Below are positions 17,105 to 26,682 of a stretch of 64,000 nucleotides of DNA, in pieces; within the stretch, counting starts at the first letter, position 1; every line of letters starts with the position of its first letter. The position numbers and the translations under genes were made by a program. Source of the DNA: Candidatus Latescibacterota bacterium (lineage in GTDB: Bacteria > Latescibacterota > UBA2968 > GCA-2709665). The stretch covers positions 99,187-163,186 of the forward strand of contig JAGWBX010000002.1 in assembly GCA_021295655.1 (NCBI GenBank), written 5' to 3'. Below the pieces are notes generated by a model that was not told the origin of the DNA, made no database searches, and saw nothing but the letters and a program-made list of their open reading frames with translations.

Positions 17105-17359
17105 TCAAAAGCATATGTAGGTCATCGAGGGAAGCACGGACTGAAACTCACGATGCCGAAGCGCCGCCCCCCCGAATAAAACCCGCGCCCACAACGACGA
17201 GCCGAAACCGTCAACCACCACCAGCGCAAGACGGTCGGCGGCCTGCAGGGTGTCGAAGACTTCATCGATCGGCGCCGCCTCGGAGCCGTTGGGCGCGGGT
17301 ACGTCGAGTACACGGGATATTGTTGGCGCGATTGCCCGCAAGTCGACAGGTTCAGCCAT
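17105..17359 (-). CDS. Alkaline-phosphatase-superfamily phosphodiesterase, N-terminal part (ends at in-frame TGA)
   Basis: It starts at the ATG at 17359 with AGGAG just upstream, overlaps the end of murD by 8 bp and is probably translationally coupled to it. It encodes the first metal-binding motif LALVVVDGFGSSLW and reaches LPSMTYICF, where TGA interrupts. The family expects a nucleophile Thr/Ser region of the form PSxT here, and PSMT is present. The downstream ORF continues without a shift. Confidence 0.75.
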   Translation of the reverse strand: MAEPVDLRAIAPTISRVLDVPAPNGSEAAPIDEVFDTLQAADRLALVVVDGFGSSLWARVLFGGAALRHREFQSVLPSMTYICF

Positions 17360-18728
17360 CACAGCTCCTTTTATTCAGAACCAGTTGCCTGAACCGCTCA
17401 CCGCGCTCGGTGAAATTGCGAAAGCAATCGTAGCTGGCCGAGGCCGGAGAAAACAACACCGTACCGCCCGGCGCCGCACGTCTCGCCGCCTCGGACACCG
17501 CATCGTCCAGTGAACCCGCCCTCAGGACGCGCGTCGGGGACCCGGCCGGTACCGATTCCGCGATCGCGTCCGCCGTCTGACCCGTGAGGACCAGATGCGA
17601 CACCCTTCGCCCGATCTGTCGGCCCAGTGCGCCGTACGCCAGACCCTTGTCGTATCCTCCCGCGATCAACACCACGCCCGGCGGAAGGGCCGAAAGCGCC
17701 ACCTGCGTCCGGTCCGGGCTTGTCGCAATGGAATCGTTAAAGTACGTGACGCCCCGGATTTCGGCAACCCGTTCCAATCGATGGGGCACGCCCTTGAACG
17801 AAGCCAAGACGGCCGCAATATCCGCTTCGTTCACGCCGCAGGTAAGCGCCGCTGCGCAGGCAGCCAGCGCGTTTGACAGGTTATGCCTTCCCGGAAGCGC
17901 CAAAGCGTTGGCCTGACAGATGGTTTTTTCGGATTCGCCGATCCGGTGTCGGATGTGGCAACCGTCGAGGTACACGTCGCAGCCCGGCGCGGGTTGCATG
18001 CCGAAAACAACACGGCGCCCGTTTCCGGACCATTGCCTGACTTCAGGATCGTCTCCGTTCAATACCTCGACGTCGCCATCGCCCTGATGGGCGATGATCT
18101 GGCGTTTCGCCCTCTTGTAGGCCTCCAGCGATCCGTGTATATCCAGGTGATTGGGGGCAAAATTCGTAATCGCGGCAGTCTGCGGGCTCCATTTCTGATC
18201 GCCCAGCCGATCCAGTTGAAAGCTGGACAGTTCGAGGACGACGTGAGTGTCCGCCGTTGTTTCCTCCAGCCGATCCAGCAAAGACCCACCGATATTTCCG
18301 CCCACCATCGTCCGTGGCGCCTTACGCCGCATCATCTCCCCGACCAGAGCCGTGGTGGTCGTCTTTCCACTGCTGCCCGTAATCCCCACAACCGGCGCTT
18401 TACAACGTTCCGCAAACAGGCAAATCTCCGTGGTCACGGGGATTCCCCGTTTCCCGGCAACCTTGAGGAACGGGGAAGACCGGGGCACCCCGGGATTCGC
18501 CACGACAAGATCCGCCGCCCGGAAATCCGCCGCCTCGTGTCCGCCCAGCCTGTAAACGACCGGCAAAGTCTCCAGTGCACGCAACGACTCCCGAAGCGCC
18601 TCCGCCGGCCTGAGATCGGTAACGGTCACCCGCGCGCCCTCCCTGCACAGAAACCGCACCGCACCCACGCCCCCGCCAAACAGGCCCAGGCCCATTACGA
18701 GCACCCGCCGCCCGTCCAGCGGCATCAC
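17352..18728 (-). CDS. murD: UDP-N-acetylmuramoylalanine--D-glutamate ligase
   Basis: MurD adds D-glutamate to the peptidoglycan precursor in the cytoplasm. The 458-residue protein has the N-terminal Rossmann motif VMGLGLFGGG, the ATP loop GITGSSGKTTTT and the Mur ligase motifs ELSSFQLD and NFAPNHLDIHG. It also has the C-terminal NDSIATSPDRT and SPASASYDCFRNFTERGERF segments. Length is normal. It stands outside any division/cell-wall cluster and is followed by the split phosphodiesterase gene. Confidence 0.95.
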   Translation of the reverse strand: MMPLDGRRVLVMGLGLFGGGVGAVRFLCREGARVTVTDLRPAEALRESLRALETLPVVYRLGGHEAADFRAADLVVANPGVPRSSPFLKVAGKRGIPVTTEICLFAERCKAPVVGITGSSGKTTTTALVGEMMRRKAPRTMVGGNIGGSLLDRLEETTADTHVVLELSSFQLDRLGDQKWSPQTAAITNFAPNHLDIHGSLEAYKRAKRQIIAHQGDGDVEVLNGDDPEVRQWSGNGRRVVFGMQPAPGCDVYLDGCHIRHRIGESEKTICQANALALPGRHNLSNALAACAAALTCGVNEADIAAVLASFKGVPHRLERVAEIRGVTYFNDSIATSPDRTQVALSALPPGVVLIAGGYDKGLAYGALGRQIGRRVSHLVLTGQTADAIAESVPAGSPTRVLRAGSLDDAVSEAARRAAPGGTVLFSPASASYDCFRNFTERGERFRQLVLNKRSCDG

Positions 18729-18804
18729 GGTTCACGTCCTTCCAGCATAGCTGCCGACAGTTCGGCAAGCAAGATCAAGTCCGGCAGGCTCCCAGAATTG
18801 CCCG

Positions 18805-19428
18805 CTATCGCGCGGCCATTTTCAGAATCTTTCCCTGCGACTCCAGCATATCGAGGATCCGTTGCGCCGCGTCCCCGGGTGAACATTCGGCTGCCTTGAT
18901 GACCAGTTCCGGATTCTCCGGCGGCTCGTAAGGATCCGATATACCCGTAAAATCCGGTATTTCTCCCGCACGCGCCTTCCTGTAGAGTCCCTTTGGGTCC
19001 CTTTCCTCACAGACCTCAAGTGGTGTGTCGACGAAAACCTCCAGAAAATCTCCTCGATCCAGCATCCCGCGGACCCCGTCCCTGTCAAGCCTGTACGGAC
19101 TCACAAAGCTGCTTATGGCAAGGATTCCCGCATCCACAAACAGTTTTCCCACCTCACCGATACGACGAATATTCTCAGCCCTGTCCTCGGCCGAAAAACC
19201 CAAATTTTTGTTCAATCCGTGCCGGACATTGTCTCCATCCAGGACGTAGGCCACGCGTCCCCGCGCAACCAGCGCGTGTTCCACGGTAAACGCAATGGTG
19301 CTTTTTCCGGAGGAGGGCAGACCGGTAAGCCACACCAGGCAACCCGCCTGCGTCAACAGCTTCTCCCGTTTCGCACGACTCACGTGGCCTTCGTGCCATA
19401 CGATATTTGTTGCTTTCGCCGCGGCCAA
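18805..19428 (-). CDS. cysC: Adenylyl-sulfate kinase
   Basis: APS kinase makes PAPS from APS and ATP for sulfate assimilation or sulfation. It has the P-loop GLPSSGKST at 36-44, DGDNVRHGLNKNLGFSAEDR, the lid FVDTPLEVCEERDPKGLYRKAR and the FTGISDPYEPP tail. I choose the TTG at 19428, preceded by GGGAGG, which gives 207 residues. The frame is open to 19545, but the extra part overlaps the neighbouring gene's end. No CysD/N partner is in the window. Confidence 0.93.
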   Translation of the reverse strand: MAAAKATNIVWHEGHVSRAKREKLLTQAGCLVWLTGLPSSGKSTIAFTVEHALVARGRVAYVLDGDNVRHGLNKNLGFSAEDRAENIRRIGEVGKLFVDAGILAISSFVSPYRLDRDGVRGMLDRGDFLEVFVDTPLEVCEERDPKGLYRKARAGEIPDFTGISDPYEPPENPELVIKAAECSPGDAAQRILDMLESQGKILKMAAR

Positions 19429-19541
19429 GAACAACCTCCCTGTTTCGGAAACGTCATCTTCTGCGTTTAAGCCCTGCCGGAATTCGATCCTTTCAACCGT
19501 GGCGCACAGCCGAAGGGACATGCCGGAAAGCGAGTTGTTCG

Positions 19542-20450
19542 TCAATCCGAAAACGACGCGCTGTAGACCGGAATCAGCTCGACAGGACGGAATTTTCGCT
19601 TATGCTGTCGCAATCCCCGCAGCCCCAGGTCACCAGCGTCGTTGACGAGATCGAAATCCGTCAGCACCCGGTAAACCTCCATTCGCAGATATTCCGACAG
19701 TCCCCGTACGTCGGGGTCCGTTTTCGCGATAAAGAAGTTGGCCAGCCGGGCGTGCATTCTGCCGGCTATCGCGAAGGCCGCGATCCGGCCCTCGAGCTCC
19801 ACGCACCAACCCTGGAGTTCCTCGGACGTCCATTGTCCGAACATCGACAACGCCGACCGGGTATATCCCCAGTCGAGCAGGAAATCCCGCTTGCGCCCCT
19901 GCCGCTTCCGCCAGTGCCGCAACAGCGCCTGGCAGGGCGTGATATCTGCGGGCGTCATTACACGGAAAATCGGATCCGCCCCTCTACGGAAGCGTCTCAG
20001 TTTCTTTCGCAGATCCCGGTACGGCCGCCCGGCTGCCGCCGCGACCCTCGACGGATCGTAAAGGTACTCCCGCGACTTGAACCGAACTTCCAGCCGGTCC
20101 GGCGGCAGATGCCGTCTGTCGGCCTCGTCCACCCACAAAATGCGCGGGTAACGGCCTTCGTTGATTGAACGCATCCGGTTCAGGACCGCGACGAGCGGTT
20201 CAGTCGACAGTGGAATCGGCGGTACGACCAGATCGAACCGGACGCGGCCGCTTCTGTCAACGCGACGCACGGGAAGCCACAGTGCGCCATCGTGTTCGGC
20301 AACGAACACTTCCCTCGCCGGAGCCAGGCTGAAACAACAGAGAAAAGGCGCGTAATAACACCACGCGTTCTTCCCGGCGGACGCAAAAATTCCCTGCAGA
20401 CGGCGCGTATGACGGGGGTGAATGGGTTCCGCTTCAAACGGCAGATTCAT
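19542..20450 (-). CDS. DUF2156 / phosphatidylglycerol lysyltransferase-like acyltransferase
   Basis: The 302-residue protein matches the C-terminal acyl/aminoacyl-transferase fold of lysyl-phosphatidylglycerol synthases (DUF2156): the central YLYDPSRVAAAAGRPYRDLRK motif, an RFRRGADP stretch, and the second GNAT half with GRIAAFAIAGRM and GLRGLRQHKRKFRP. No membrane part is present, so it is a stand-alone soluble form of unknown acceptor. It overlaps the bpsA stop by 4 bp (ATGA type), which suggests coupled translation with the polyamine gene. Confidence 0.7.
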   Translation of the reverse strand: MNLPFEAEPIHPRHTRRLQGIFASAGKNAWCYYAPFLCCFSLAPAREVFVAEHDGALWLPVRRVDRSGRVRFDLVVPPIPLSTEPLVAVLNRMRSINEGRYPRILWVDEADRRHLPPDRLEVRFKSREYLYDPSRVAAAAGRPYRDLRKKLRRFRRGADPIFRVMTPADITPCQALLRHWRKRQGRKRDFLLDWGYTRSALSMFGQWTSEELQGWCVELEGRIAAFAIAGRMHARLANFFIAKTDPDVRGLSEYLRMEVYRVLTDFDLVNDAGDLGLRGLRQHKRKFRPVELIPVYSASFSD

Positions 20451-21430
20451 CCCTTCTTCCGTGACCTGTCGGCCGTGTAGAGCGAACCCCCATAGAAGCC
20501 ATTGACACGGGGTGTCAACCGGGCTGTCGCAACCGTTCGAATGAGATGACTGACACCGGCCAGCATCTGGGCGCCGACGTACCGATTGAAATCCGGTATG
20601 ATCTCAACCGGCGCCAGTCCGGTTTCGGTGATCGTTCCCACTGCGGTTGCCGTCTCGTCGGGTCTGCGGCTTCCGAAACAGATAATGCCCTGCTTGCCCA
20701 CCTCCGGCCGAAGCCCCGCGGCGCCGCGGGAAACGAACAACGACAGGCCGGAAAGCGTGTATGGCGGATCGGTGAAGAACAGGTCGAAACCGGCGAGGAG
20801 GTCGCCCGGCAGATCCGCCCTCAAGTCGTGTTCGACGGCCTCGATCGCCTGTCGTGTTTCACGTGACGCGGCGTTCAGAAAGGCCACAAGTCGCGGGTCG
20901 CACTCCAGCACCACCACCCTGCGCACCGAAATCCCGAGAAAGTCAGCCAGAAGGCCGATGGCCAGAGAGGTGAGGTCGTCGTCTCCCAGTATCAGGACAT
21001 CACGCCCTTCCAGCCCGTCGTATTCGTACAGAAGGACGGCGCGCCGCAACGCGGTCTCCGCCGTTGCATGAGACTGATCCAGCCGCACGTCGACAGGCGG
21101 CCTTCGCTCCCCGAGTGCCTCCATCCGTGCGCGCAACGAACGCATCTCGTCGTCCAGCACGGGAAAGACCGGCCTTTGAAACCGGCGGCGGCAACTCAGA
21201 CCCAGCTGTTTTTCGAGCGCATTCCGGCCGGCCGACGACAGGTTTACGCCGCCTCGCCGCTCCAGCCAACCCCTTGTTTCCAACTCGCCCCGGACCGCAG
21301 CCACAACCGGCACCGGCAGACCCGTCTCCCGCGACAGGTCCCGTAACGTCAGCGTGCCCGCGCGATAAATGGCCCTCAAGACACGACGGACGCCTTCGGG
21401 ACCCTCGGCGAGCCGCGCATCGGCCGCCAC
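20447..21430 (-). CDS. bpsA: Branched-chain polyamine synthase (N4-bis(aminopropyl)spermidine synthase, DUF43)
   Basis: An N-terminal winged helix (TLRDLSRETGLPVPVVAAVR) is followed by a Rossmann-type aminopropyltransferase with the BpsA motifs ILGDDDLTSLA, the FFTDPPYT catalytic loop and IIPDFNRYV. BpsA uses decarboxylated SAM to add aminopropyl groups to spermidine and is best known from hyperthermophiles. The start is uncertain. The open frame reaches 21631 but overlaps the upstream membrane-protein gene; I use the GTG at 21430. The partner speD/speE genes are not in the window. Confidence 0.8.
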   Translation of the reverse strand: MAADARLAEGPEGVRRVLRAIYRAGTLTLRDLSRETGLPVPVVAAVRGELETRGWLERRGGVNLSSAGRNALEKQLGLSCRRRFQRPVFPVLDDEMRSLRARMEALGERRPPVDVRLDQSHATAETALRRAVLLYEYDGLEGRDVLILGDDDLTSLAIGLLADFLGISVRRVVVLECDPRLVAFLNAASRETRQAIEAVEHDLRADLPGDLLAGFDLFFTDPPYTLSGLSLFVSRGAAGLRPEVGKQGIICFGSRRPDETATAVGTITETGLAPVEIIPDFNRYVGAQMLAGVSHLIRTVATARLTPRVNGFYGGSLYTADRSRKKG

Positions 21431-21461
21431 ATCCGCCAGTACGTCTCCCGAATGCCTGATG

Positions 21462-22655
21462 TCACTTCTCTTCGGTTTCCGTGTCCGGCGCCTCACCGTC
21501 TCCGTTCTCCGATTCCGCGGAGGTGTCGCTACCCGCCTCCTCGACTCCGTCGTCCCCGGTTTCCGCTTCCTCAGGTGGTTCCTCGTCTTCCTCCGCCTCG
21601 TCGTCCTCCCATTCGAGCAGATTCTCATCATCCTTGCGCTTCCGAAGAATCACGTAAATCAGACTGAGGCCGGAAGCATAGGCGGACAGCACGTATGAAC
21701 TGTAGATAACCGTGAGCAGAATCAACATAACGGCGAGAATTCCCCCAGCCAGCAATTCGGAACCGGAAGGGGTGCCGGCGGGCGGCAGAAACGCCGTAAT
21801 GTCCAGAGACAGCCATTCGGAACGCGTGAAGTCAAACGGGACATACTGCCCCGCCACATAGACCATGTTGGCCAGCTTTTCTTTCATGAACAGGCCGCAG
21901 GCCCAGCTCACCAGACCGAGCGAGGCGGCCATGAAGATTCCCAGCAGGACGGAACCGACAGACACCGAGATCTTCATCCAGATCATATACAACACGAGCC
22001 GCCAGGGTTGGCTCCAGGCCAATGAAAAGGACTGGATGGCCACCTCGAGCGCGTCTTCGCCGACCGTCCCCACGACCGCAGGCGACATCGTCAGGGACAC
22101 GACAAACGCGATCGATATAAAAACGGCAACCAGCGCGGCAAAAAAGATCGGAATGAACAATACCCCGAACGCCAATTCGCCCGCCCAGGGAATCAAACCC
22201 GCAAGCCATCCGATCACGATGCCCGCGACGACAAAAAAGACCAGCAGTGCCAGCGTGGCCACCGGTCCCCATACAACGCCGCCCCAGTTCTGTCTGATGA
22301 ATCCCCAGGCATCGCCCGAGGAATAAAAGTCGTCTCCTTTCAATTGCTGGTATGTAATCTTGCAGATCATGCAAATCGTCAATAGAACCACAAACCAGAC
22401 ATAGAGCATTGCAAGCACGTCCATTGCGGCGCCCGCCAGCGTGACCGGAAACGGCGCCAGCCCTGGGAAGAGCCCGTACCGGTGCCAGATCTCTCCCATC
22501 GTGGCCCCGGCCAGAAGGTGGTCGGCGATGGCCAGGATGGAATATCCGGCATAGGCGATCAGCGTGCCGGACAACCCCACCCAGATCTTCTTGCCGGACC
22601 ATCCGAGCCGAACCACCCGAAAGATGTCCCGGATATCAAAATGCAACTTGAACAT
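21462..22655 (-). CDS. Multi-pass inner-membrane protein with acidic C-terminal tail, unknown function
   Basis: The 397-residue protein has about seven or eight hydrophobic segments between residues 25 and 345. It ends in a roughly 50-residue tail rich in Glu and Asp (EEDEEPPEEAETGDDG and similar). I recognise no family. The SPAVVGTVGEDALEVAIQSF segment recalls membrane proteins that shape or coat membranes, but this is weak. It is followed closely by bpsA and preceded by a gap with direct repeats. Confidence 0.65.
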   Translation of the reverse strand: MFKLHFDIRDIFRVVRLGWSGKKIWVGLSGTLIAYAGYSILAIADHLLAGATMGEIWHRYGLFPGLAPFPVTLAGAAMDVLAMLYVWFVVLLTICMICKITYQQLKGDDFYSSGDAWGFIRQNWGGVVWGPVATLALLVFFVVAGIVIGWLAGLIPWAGELAFGVLFIPIFFAALVAVFISIAFVVSLTMSPAVVGTVGEDALEVAIQSFSLAWSQPWRLVLYMIWMKISVSVGSVLLGIFMAASLGLVSWACGLFMKEKLANMVYVAGQYVPFDFTRSEWLSLDITAFLPPAGTPSGSELLAGGILAVMLILLTVIYSSYVLSAYASGLSLIYVILRKRKDDENLLEWEDDEAEEDEEPPEEAETGDDGVEEAGSDTSAESENGDGEAPDTETEEK

Positions 22656-22668
22656 TACACACCCTCCT

Positions 22669-22714
22669 TAGTGTTCTGTCCCAGAAATAAGTTGCCTGAA
22701 TTCGGCCGTCGAGC
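22669..22714. repeat. Direct repeat C, copy 1
   Basis: About 46 bases running from TTAGTG to GTCGAG are repeated at 22971-23016 with five differences; the last 22 bases (GTTGCCTGAATTCGGCC and on) are identical. The 454-bp gap 22656-23108 holds only these repeats and AT-rich sequence, and no gene was seen in it. Confidence 0.7.
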
Positions 22715-22970
22715 CGCCCCTCGGCGCTGTGCGCCCTTCGTGACTCATAACAGCTACATTTTCGCTCCGCCGGGAACCTCACTGCGAATTCTAAAACAGC
22801 TTCCTGCGGTTCGAAGCCAACAAAAAAAGGGCACAACGCCGCCCCCGAAGTATGCCGAAAATGCCAAAGTCACTTAAATACATAACCTTACACGCGTAAA
22901 AGCGGGCACATAAACCGCGCCGCTATGATGCAACAATGCCGGACCAAAGTCAAGAGAAATAAAAAAGGAT

Positions 22971-23016
22971 TTAGTGGTCTGTCCCGGAAACAGGTTGCCT
23001 GAATTCGGCCGTCGAG
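22971..23016. repeat. Direct repeat C, copy 2
   Basis: Second copy of the 46-base repeat starting at 22669, in the same orientation and 302 bp away. Confidence 0.7.
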
Positions 23017-23108
23017 TCGTGTAAGCGGCTTCCTGATTATCCGGTTTTCGGTCTCCTGAACGGGGCTGTTGTGCCGTCCACGTACCCACTGTGGCCGGCA
23101 GGCGGGTT

Positions 23109-23684
23109 TTACCGTTCGTCGGATGGTTCGGGAATCGTCAGGCGGATCTGATGGATAAAAAGCTGGAGCGGCACGTTGAAGGGCCGGGAGGGTCGGTTCA
23201 GCGCCGGCTTGAAAAGCGCACCGGCAGGCAGGGGCGTGGCGCCCTGCTGCAACCTGACCTGGGCGTGGCCATCCTGCGCTTCGATTACGCGGTAACAACC
23301 CTGTCCGAGCCCCATCGGCCACGGCGATCCGTGCTTGTCCGGTGCTGTAAGAAACAGCACGACCTCTTCATCGACGCCGAACTCGGGAATGCCGGGGATA
23401 TACAGCCGCCGGCCGTCGGCGGTTCCTCCGGGCAACGTGAGGACGATCTCGTCGCCCGGATTGCCCTTGACCGGTACGATTACCCTGAACCGGTGCCGCG
23501 TTACGATTTCCCCGCGCCCGTCATCCTTAAAGCTGGTGCGGGACACACACTGGACGTGGGCGATCGTCTCCGCCCTGTCGCAAAGCGAATCGAACCCGAA
23601 TCGTTCGACCGTTGTCGCCTCGGTCTTCGGCACACAGATGGCCAGAACGGCAATCGCAAAAGCGGATCGAATCAAATCTGACAT
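23109..23684 (-). CDS. Secreted protein of unknown function
   Basis: From the ATG at 23684 a signal peptide (SDLIRSAFAIAVLAICVPKTEA) leads into a 170-residue domain. It has LCDRAETIAHVQCVS, then VLTLPGGTADGRRLYIPGIPEFGVDEEVVLFL and GLGQGCYRVIE. The LPGG...IPGxPxFxxxEEVVLFL pattern occurs in many uncharacterised exported proteins of environmental bacteria. I know of no function. Two cysteines near the mature N-terminus could form a disulfide. It stands alone downstream of cca. Confidence 0.65.
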   Translation of the reverse strand: MSDLIRSAFAIAVLAICVPKTEATTVERFGFDSLCDRAETIAHVQCVSRTSFKDDGRGEIVTRHRFRVIVPVKGNPGDEIVLTLPGGTADGRRLYIPGIPEFGVDEEVVLFLTAPDKHGSPWPMGLGQGCYRVIEAQDGHAQVRLQQGATPLPAGALFKPALNRPSRPFNVPLQLFIHQIRLTIPEPSDER

Positions 23685-23866
23685 CGGACACCCGTGGGGA
23701 AACATGGATGGACTGGATAGGGTGAGCGGTCGTCTCTACCTGAAAACGTCCCTGCCCGGTCAAGGTTCCAAAGTCGTGCGCCGACGCCGGGGTCGGGCAA
23801 TCATGAGTGTCCGCCGCCATGCTGACGGTTTCGGTGTTCCGCCGCCGAACGCAGGTTGACGGGGGG

Positions 23867-25228
23867 CTAAGTGGACCCGTTTTCGGCCAGCACGTTACAC
23901 CCGGACTCCGCGCCCCTTTCAAACACGCCTCGAGCGACGAGCAGCGCACTCTCCCGATCCCTGACGCGGCCGTCGAGCTGCCCGTCTTCCACTGCCCTCA
24001 AGACGGCCTTGAACGACGGCCCCGGCGTATACCCGAGCTTGATCAGATCCCGGCCGGTAATCAACGGTTCCGGACGTATCTCTTCGGGTTCCAGTGTTTC
24101 CAGAGCCTGTCGACAGAAATGGTAATTCTCGAGATTCCGGTGGCTGGACATACAGTCCACCCTGTGCAGTTCCAGGTGTTCGTCGAATCGCTCCAGGCGC
24201 AGGAACCGCTTCAACCTGCTCGCGCGCATCTGGCGAACGTGCATGAACCGGTGATGGTCCGCCACCAACCGAACGATGTGACGGGTCGCCTCGCCGGAGA
24301 ACCGCAGCCTGCGGCAAATCTCATCCGTCATCTGCGCACCCACGGCGGCGTGATTGTCAAACCGGATACGGTCGGCCCGTCTGAACGTGCGGGGCTTCCC
24401 CACGTCATGCAACAGCACCGCCATGGCCAGTCCGGGCGACGGGTTGCGCATCAGCCCCAGCATGATCAACGTGTGGGTCAGCACGTCGCCTTCGGGATGA
24501 TACTCAGGCGGCTGCGGGACACCATCCAGTTCGAGTACCTCTGGCGCCACCCCGTTCATCAGCCCGGAATCGATAAGCCATCGTACCCCGAGCGGCGCGC
24601 CCCCTTCAGTCAGGATTCTGACGAATTCGTCCCGGACACGCTCTACGCTGACCTCCGCGAGGTCAGCGCTCGAACGCCGTATCGCCCCGAACGTGGCCGC
24701 ATCGATCCGCCAGTGCAATCGGCATCCGAGCCGAACCGCTCTCATCATTCGCAGACGATCTTCCGTAAACCGGTCCTCGGCGGTTCCAATGGTCCGGATT
24801 GTCTTCCGCTCAATGTCCGCCAGGCCGCCCACGTAGTCCAGTACCCGATCCGTCAGGGGGTCCCAGAACATCCCGTTCACCGTGAAATCACGACGCCGGG
24901 CATCCTCGGCTTCGCCGGCAAATTCGACCGCATCCGGATGCCGCCCGTCGCTGTAACCCAGGTCGCGCCGAAAACGGGCGACCTCGAAGCTATGCCCCGC
25001 CAGGCGCACCTCGACCACCCCGAAATGCGCACCGACGGGCCGGGTGTTTTGGAATATGTCGATCACCTGCTGAGGATCGGCGTCGGTGGCGACGTCGTAG
25101 TCCCGCGGCGCCAGCCCGAGTTGCAGGTCCCTCACGCAGCCGCCGGCCAGCAACGCCCGGAATCCGCGTGCGTTGAGGCGTCGAACCACCTCAACGGCCG
25201 TATCGAGTGCAGAAACCATCGGGTTCAA
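23867..25228 (-). CDS. cca: CCA tRNA nucleotidyltransferase / poly(A) polymerase family with HD domain
   Basis: A class II nucleotidyltransferase: [12 protein letters not shown], then the catalytic Asp pair in [10 protein letters not shown], and the [11 protein letters not shown] and [15 protein letters not shown] motifs. An HD domain ([13 protein letters not shown]) follows, as in CCA enzymes of many non-enteric bacteria. It repairs or adds the tRNA 3' CCA end. A poly(A) polymerase or an A- or CC-adding enzyme cannot be excluded from sequence. Both tRNAs in this window already encode CCA. It overlaps murA by 4 bp (ATGA), so the two are coupled. Confidence 0.88.
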   Translation of the reverse strand: MNPMVSALDTAVEVVRRLNARGFRALLAGGCVRDLQLGLAPRDYDVATDADPQQVIDIFQNTRPVGAHFGVVEVRLAGHSFEVARFRRDLGYSDGRHPDAVEFAGEAEDARRRDFTVNGMFWDPLTDRVLDYVGGLADIERKTIRTIGTAEDRFTEDRLRMMRAVRLGCRLHWRIDAATFGAIRRSSADLAEVSVERVRDEFVRILTEGGAPLGVRWLIDSGLMNGVAPEVLELDGVPQPPEYHPEGDVLTHTLIMLGLMRNPSPGLAMAVLLHDVGKPRTFRRADRIRFDNHAAVGAQMTDEICRRLRFSGEATRHIVRLVADHHRFMHVRQMRASRLKRFLRLERFDEHLELHRVDCMSSHRNLENYHFCRQALETLEPEEIRPEPLITGRDLIKLGYTPGPSFKAVLRAVEDGQLDGRVRDRESALLVARGVFERGAESGCNVLAENGST

Positions 25229-26517
25229 TCCGGAGGAACGGGAACCCGCTCGATCCGGGCGCCCAGCGTGCGAAGCCGTTCGTCGATGCGGTCATACCCG
25301 CGATCGATCTGTTCGATGTTCCGGATCACACTCCGGCCCTCGGCGCACAGGCCGGCGATCAACAATGCCATCCCGGCCCGGATGTCGGGGCTTGTGATCC
25401 GCTCCCCGTACAGCTTCGACGGGCCCACGACAACGGCCCGGTGCGGGTCGCAGATGATGATCTCGGCCCCCATTTCGATCAGCCGGTCCAGCCAGAACAG
25501 CCGGCTCTCGTACATTTTTTCGAAAAACAGGACGGTTCCCCGGGCCTGTGTGGCGACAACAATCGCAATGCTCATCAGATCCGCGGGAAACCCCGGCCAC
25601 GGGTCGTCGAAGATCTTCGGAATCGCGTCTCCGACGTCCCGGACGATCTGCAGCCTCTGATCGTCGGGAACCAGAATGTCATCTCCGTCGACCATCACCT
25701 CCACCCCGAGCCGTTCAAAGACCATCAGACTCCGTCGCATATGATGCGGCGCCGCGTCTGTGATCCGTATCTCACCGTGGGTTACCGCGGCGAGACCGAT
25801 GAAGCTCCCCACCTCCATATAATCAGGTCCGATGGTATGTTCGCCGCCGCATAGCGCGTTTACGCCTTCGACGGTCAGTTCATTCGTGCCGACGCCCGAA
25901 ATCCGGGCGCCCATGGCGTTGAGCAGATGGCACAACTCCTGCACGTGCGGCTCAGAGGCCGCGTTGCGAATGACGGTTGTACCTTCGGCAAGGGTGGACG
26001 CCATGATGACGTTTTCCGTTCCGGTCACGCTCCGCTCATCCAGAAAAATATCCGCGCCGGTCAATCCGTCCGGCGCCCACATTTCATAGACGTGGCTGGT
26101 TTCTATGCGTGCGCCCAGCGCTTCCAGCGCACGAAGGTGGGTATCGAGGCGCCGGCGTCCTATTCTGTCACCGCCCGGCCGGGGCATCGTGGCGCGGCCA
26201 TGGCGCGCGAGAAGCGGTCCCGCGAGAAGGATGCTGCCGCGGACCCTTTTGCAGAAATCGGGATTCAGGGCGGTCTTGCTGAGGGAAGCCGCGCATGCCG
26301 TCAGTTCGGCCCCGCCGGAATGCTGAACCGAGACGCCCAGATCGCGCAGGATCGCGATCTGGGTGAGTACGTCTCCTATTGGCGGCGCATTCTTCAACGC
26401 CACCGTATCGTCTGTCAGCAACGTCGCGGCGAGGAGCGTAAGCGCGGCATTCTTATTGCCGAGCGGCCTGATGGTCCCGGAAAGCTGAAATCCGCCTTCG
26501 ATCACGAACTGTTCCAT
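25225..26517 (-). CDS. murA: UDP-N-acetylglucosamine 1-carboxyvinyltransferase, Asp-117 type
   Basis: MurA makes the first committed peptidoglycan precursor. The 430-residue EPT-fold protein has [40 protein letters not shown] and [15 protein letters not shown]. In the mobile loop the usual catalytic/fosfomycin-binding Cys (PGGC) is replaced by Asp117 (PGGD). Mycobacteria and Chlamydia have the same change and are intrinsically fosfomycin resistant. It is followed by cca with a 4-bp overlap. A good promoter lies 70 bp upstream. Confidence 0.93.
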   Translation of the reverse strand: MEQFVIEGGFQLSGTIRPLGNKNAALTLLAATLLTDDTVALKNAPPIGDVLTQIAILRDLGVSVQHSGGAELTACAASLSKTALNPDFCKRVRGSILLAGPLLARHGRATMPRPGGDRIGRRRLDTHLRALEALGARIETSHVYEMWAPDGLTGADIFLDERSVTGTENVIMASTLAEGTTVIRNAASEPHVQELCHLLNAMGARISGVGTNELTVEGVNALCGGEHTIGPDYMEVGSFIGLAAVTHGEIRITDAAPHHMRRSLMVFERLGVEVMVDGDDILVPDDQRLQIVRDVGDAIPKIFDDPWPGFPADLMSIAIVVATQARGTVLFFEKMYESRLFWLDRLIEMGAEIIICDPHRAVVVGPSKLYGERITSPDIRAGMALLIAGLCAEGRSVIRNIEQIDRGYDRIDERLRTLGARIERVPVPPD

Positions 26518-26584
26518 AACGACCCACGTTCCGATGCGCCCCGGTCTGGTAAAATCAGGTCCTGCGTCTTTCGCGGTAAGTTAC

Positions 26585-26613
26585 AATATAACACATCCTT
26601 ATACAACAATCAA
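26585..26613 (-). promoter_or_regulatory. Sigma-70-type promoter of murA-cca
   Basis: On the minus strand TTGATT and TATATT are separated by 17 bases in a locally AT-rich segment. Confidence 0.65.
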
Positions 26614-26682
26614 GAGATTTGTACGCGGTGGCGCCCCGGATCCCGTGCGGCCGGACGTGCGGGCCCGGGCCGCGGCGTGCAT

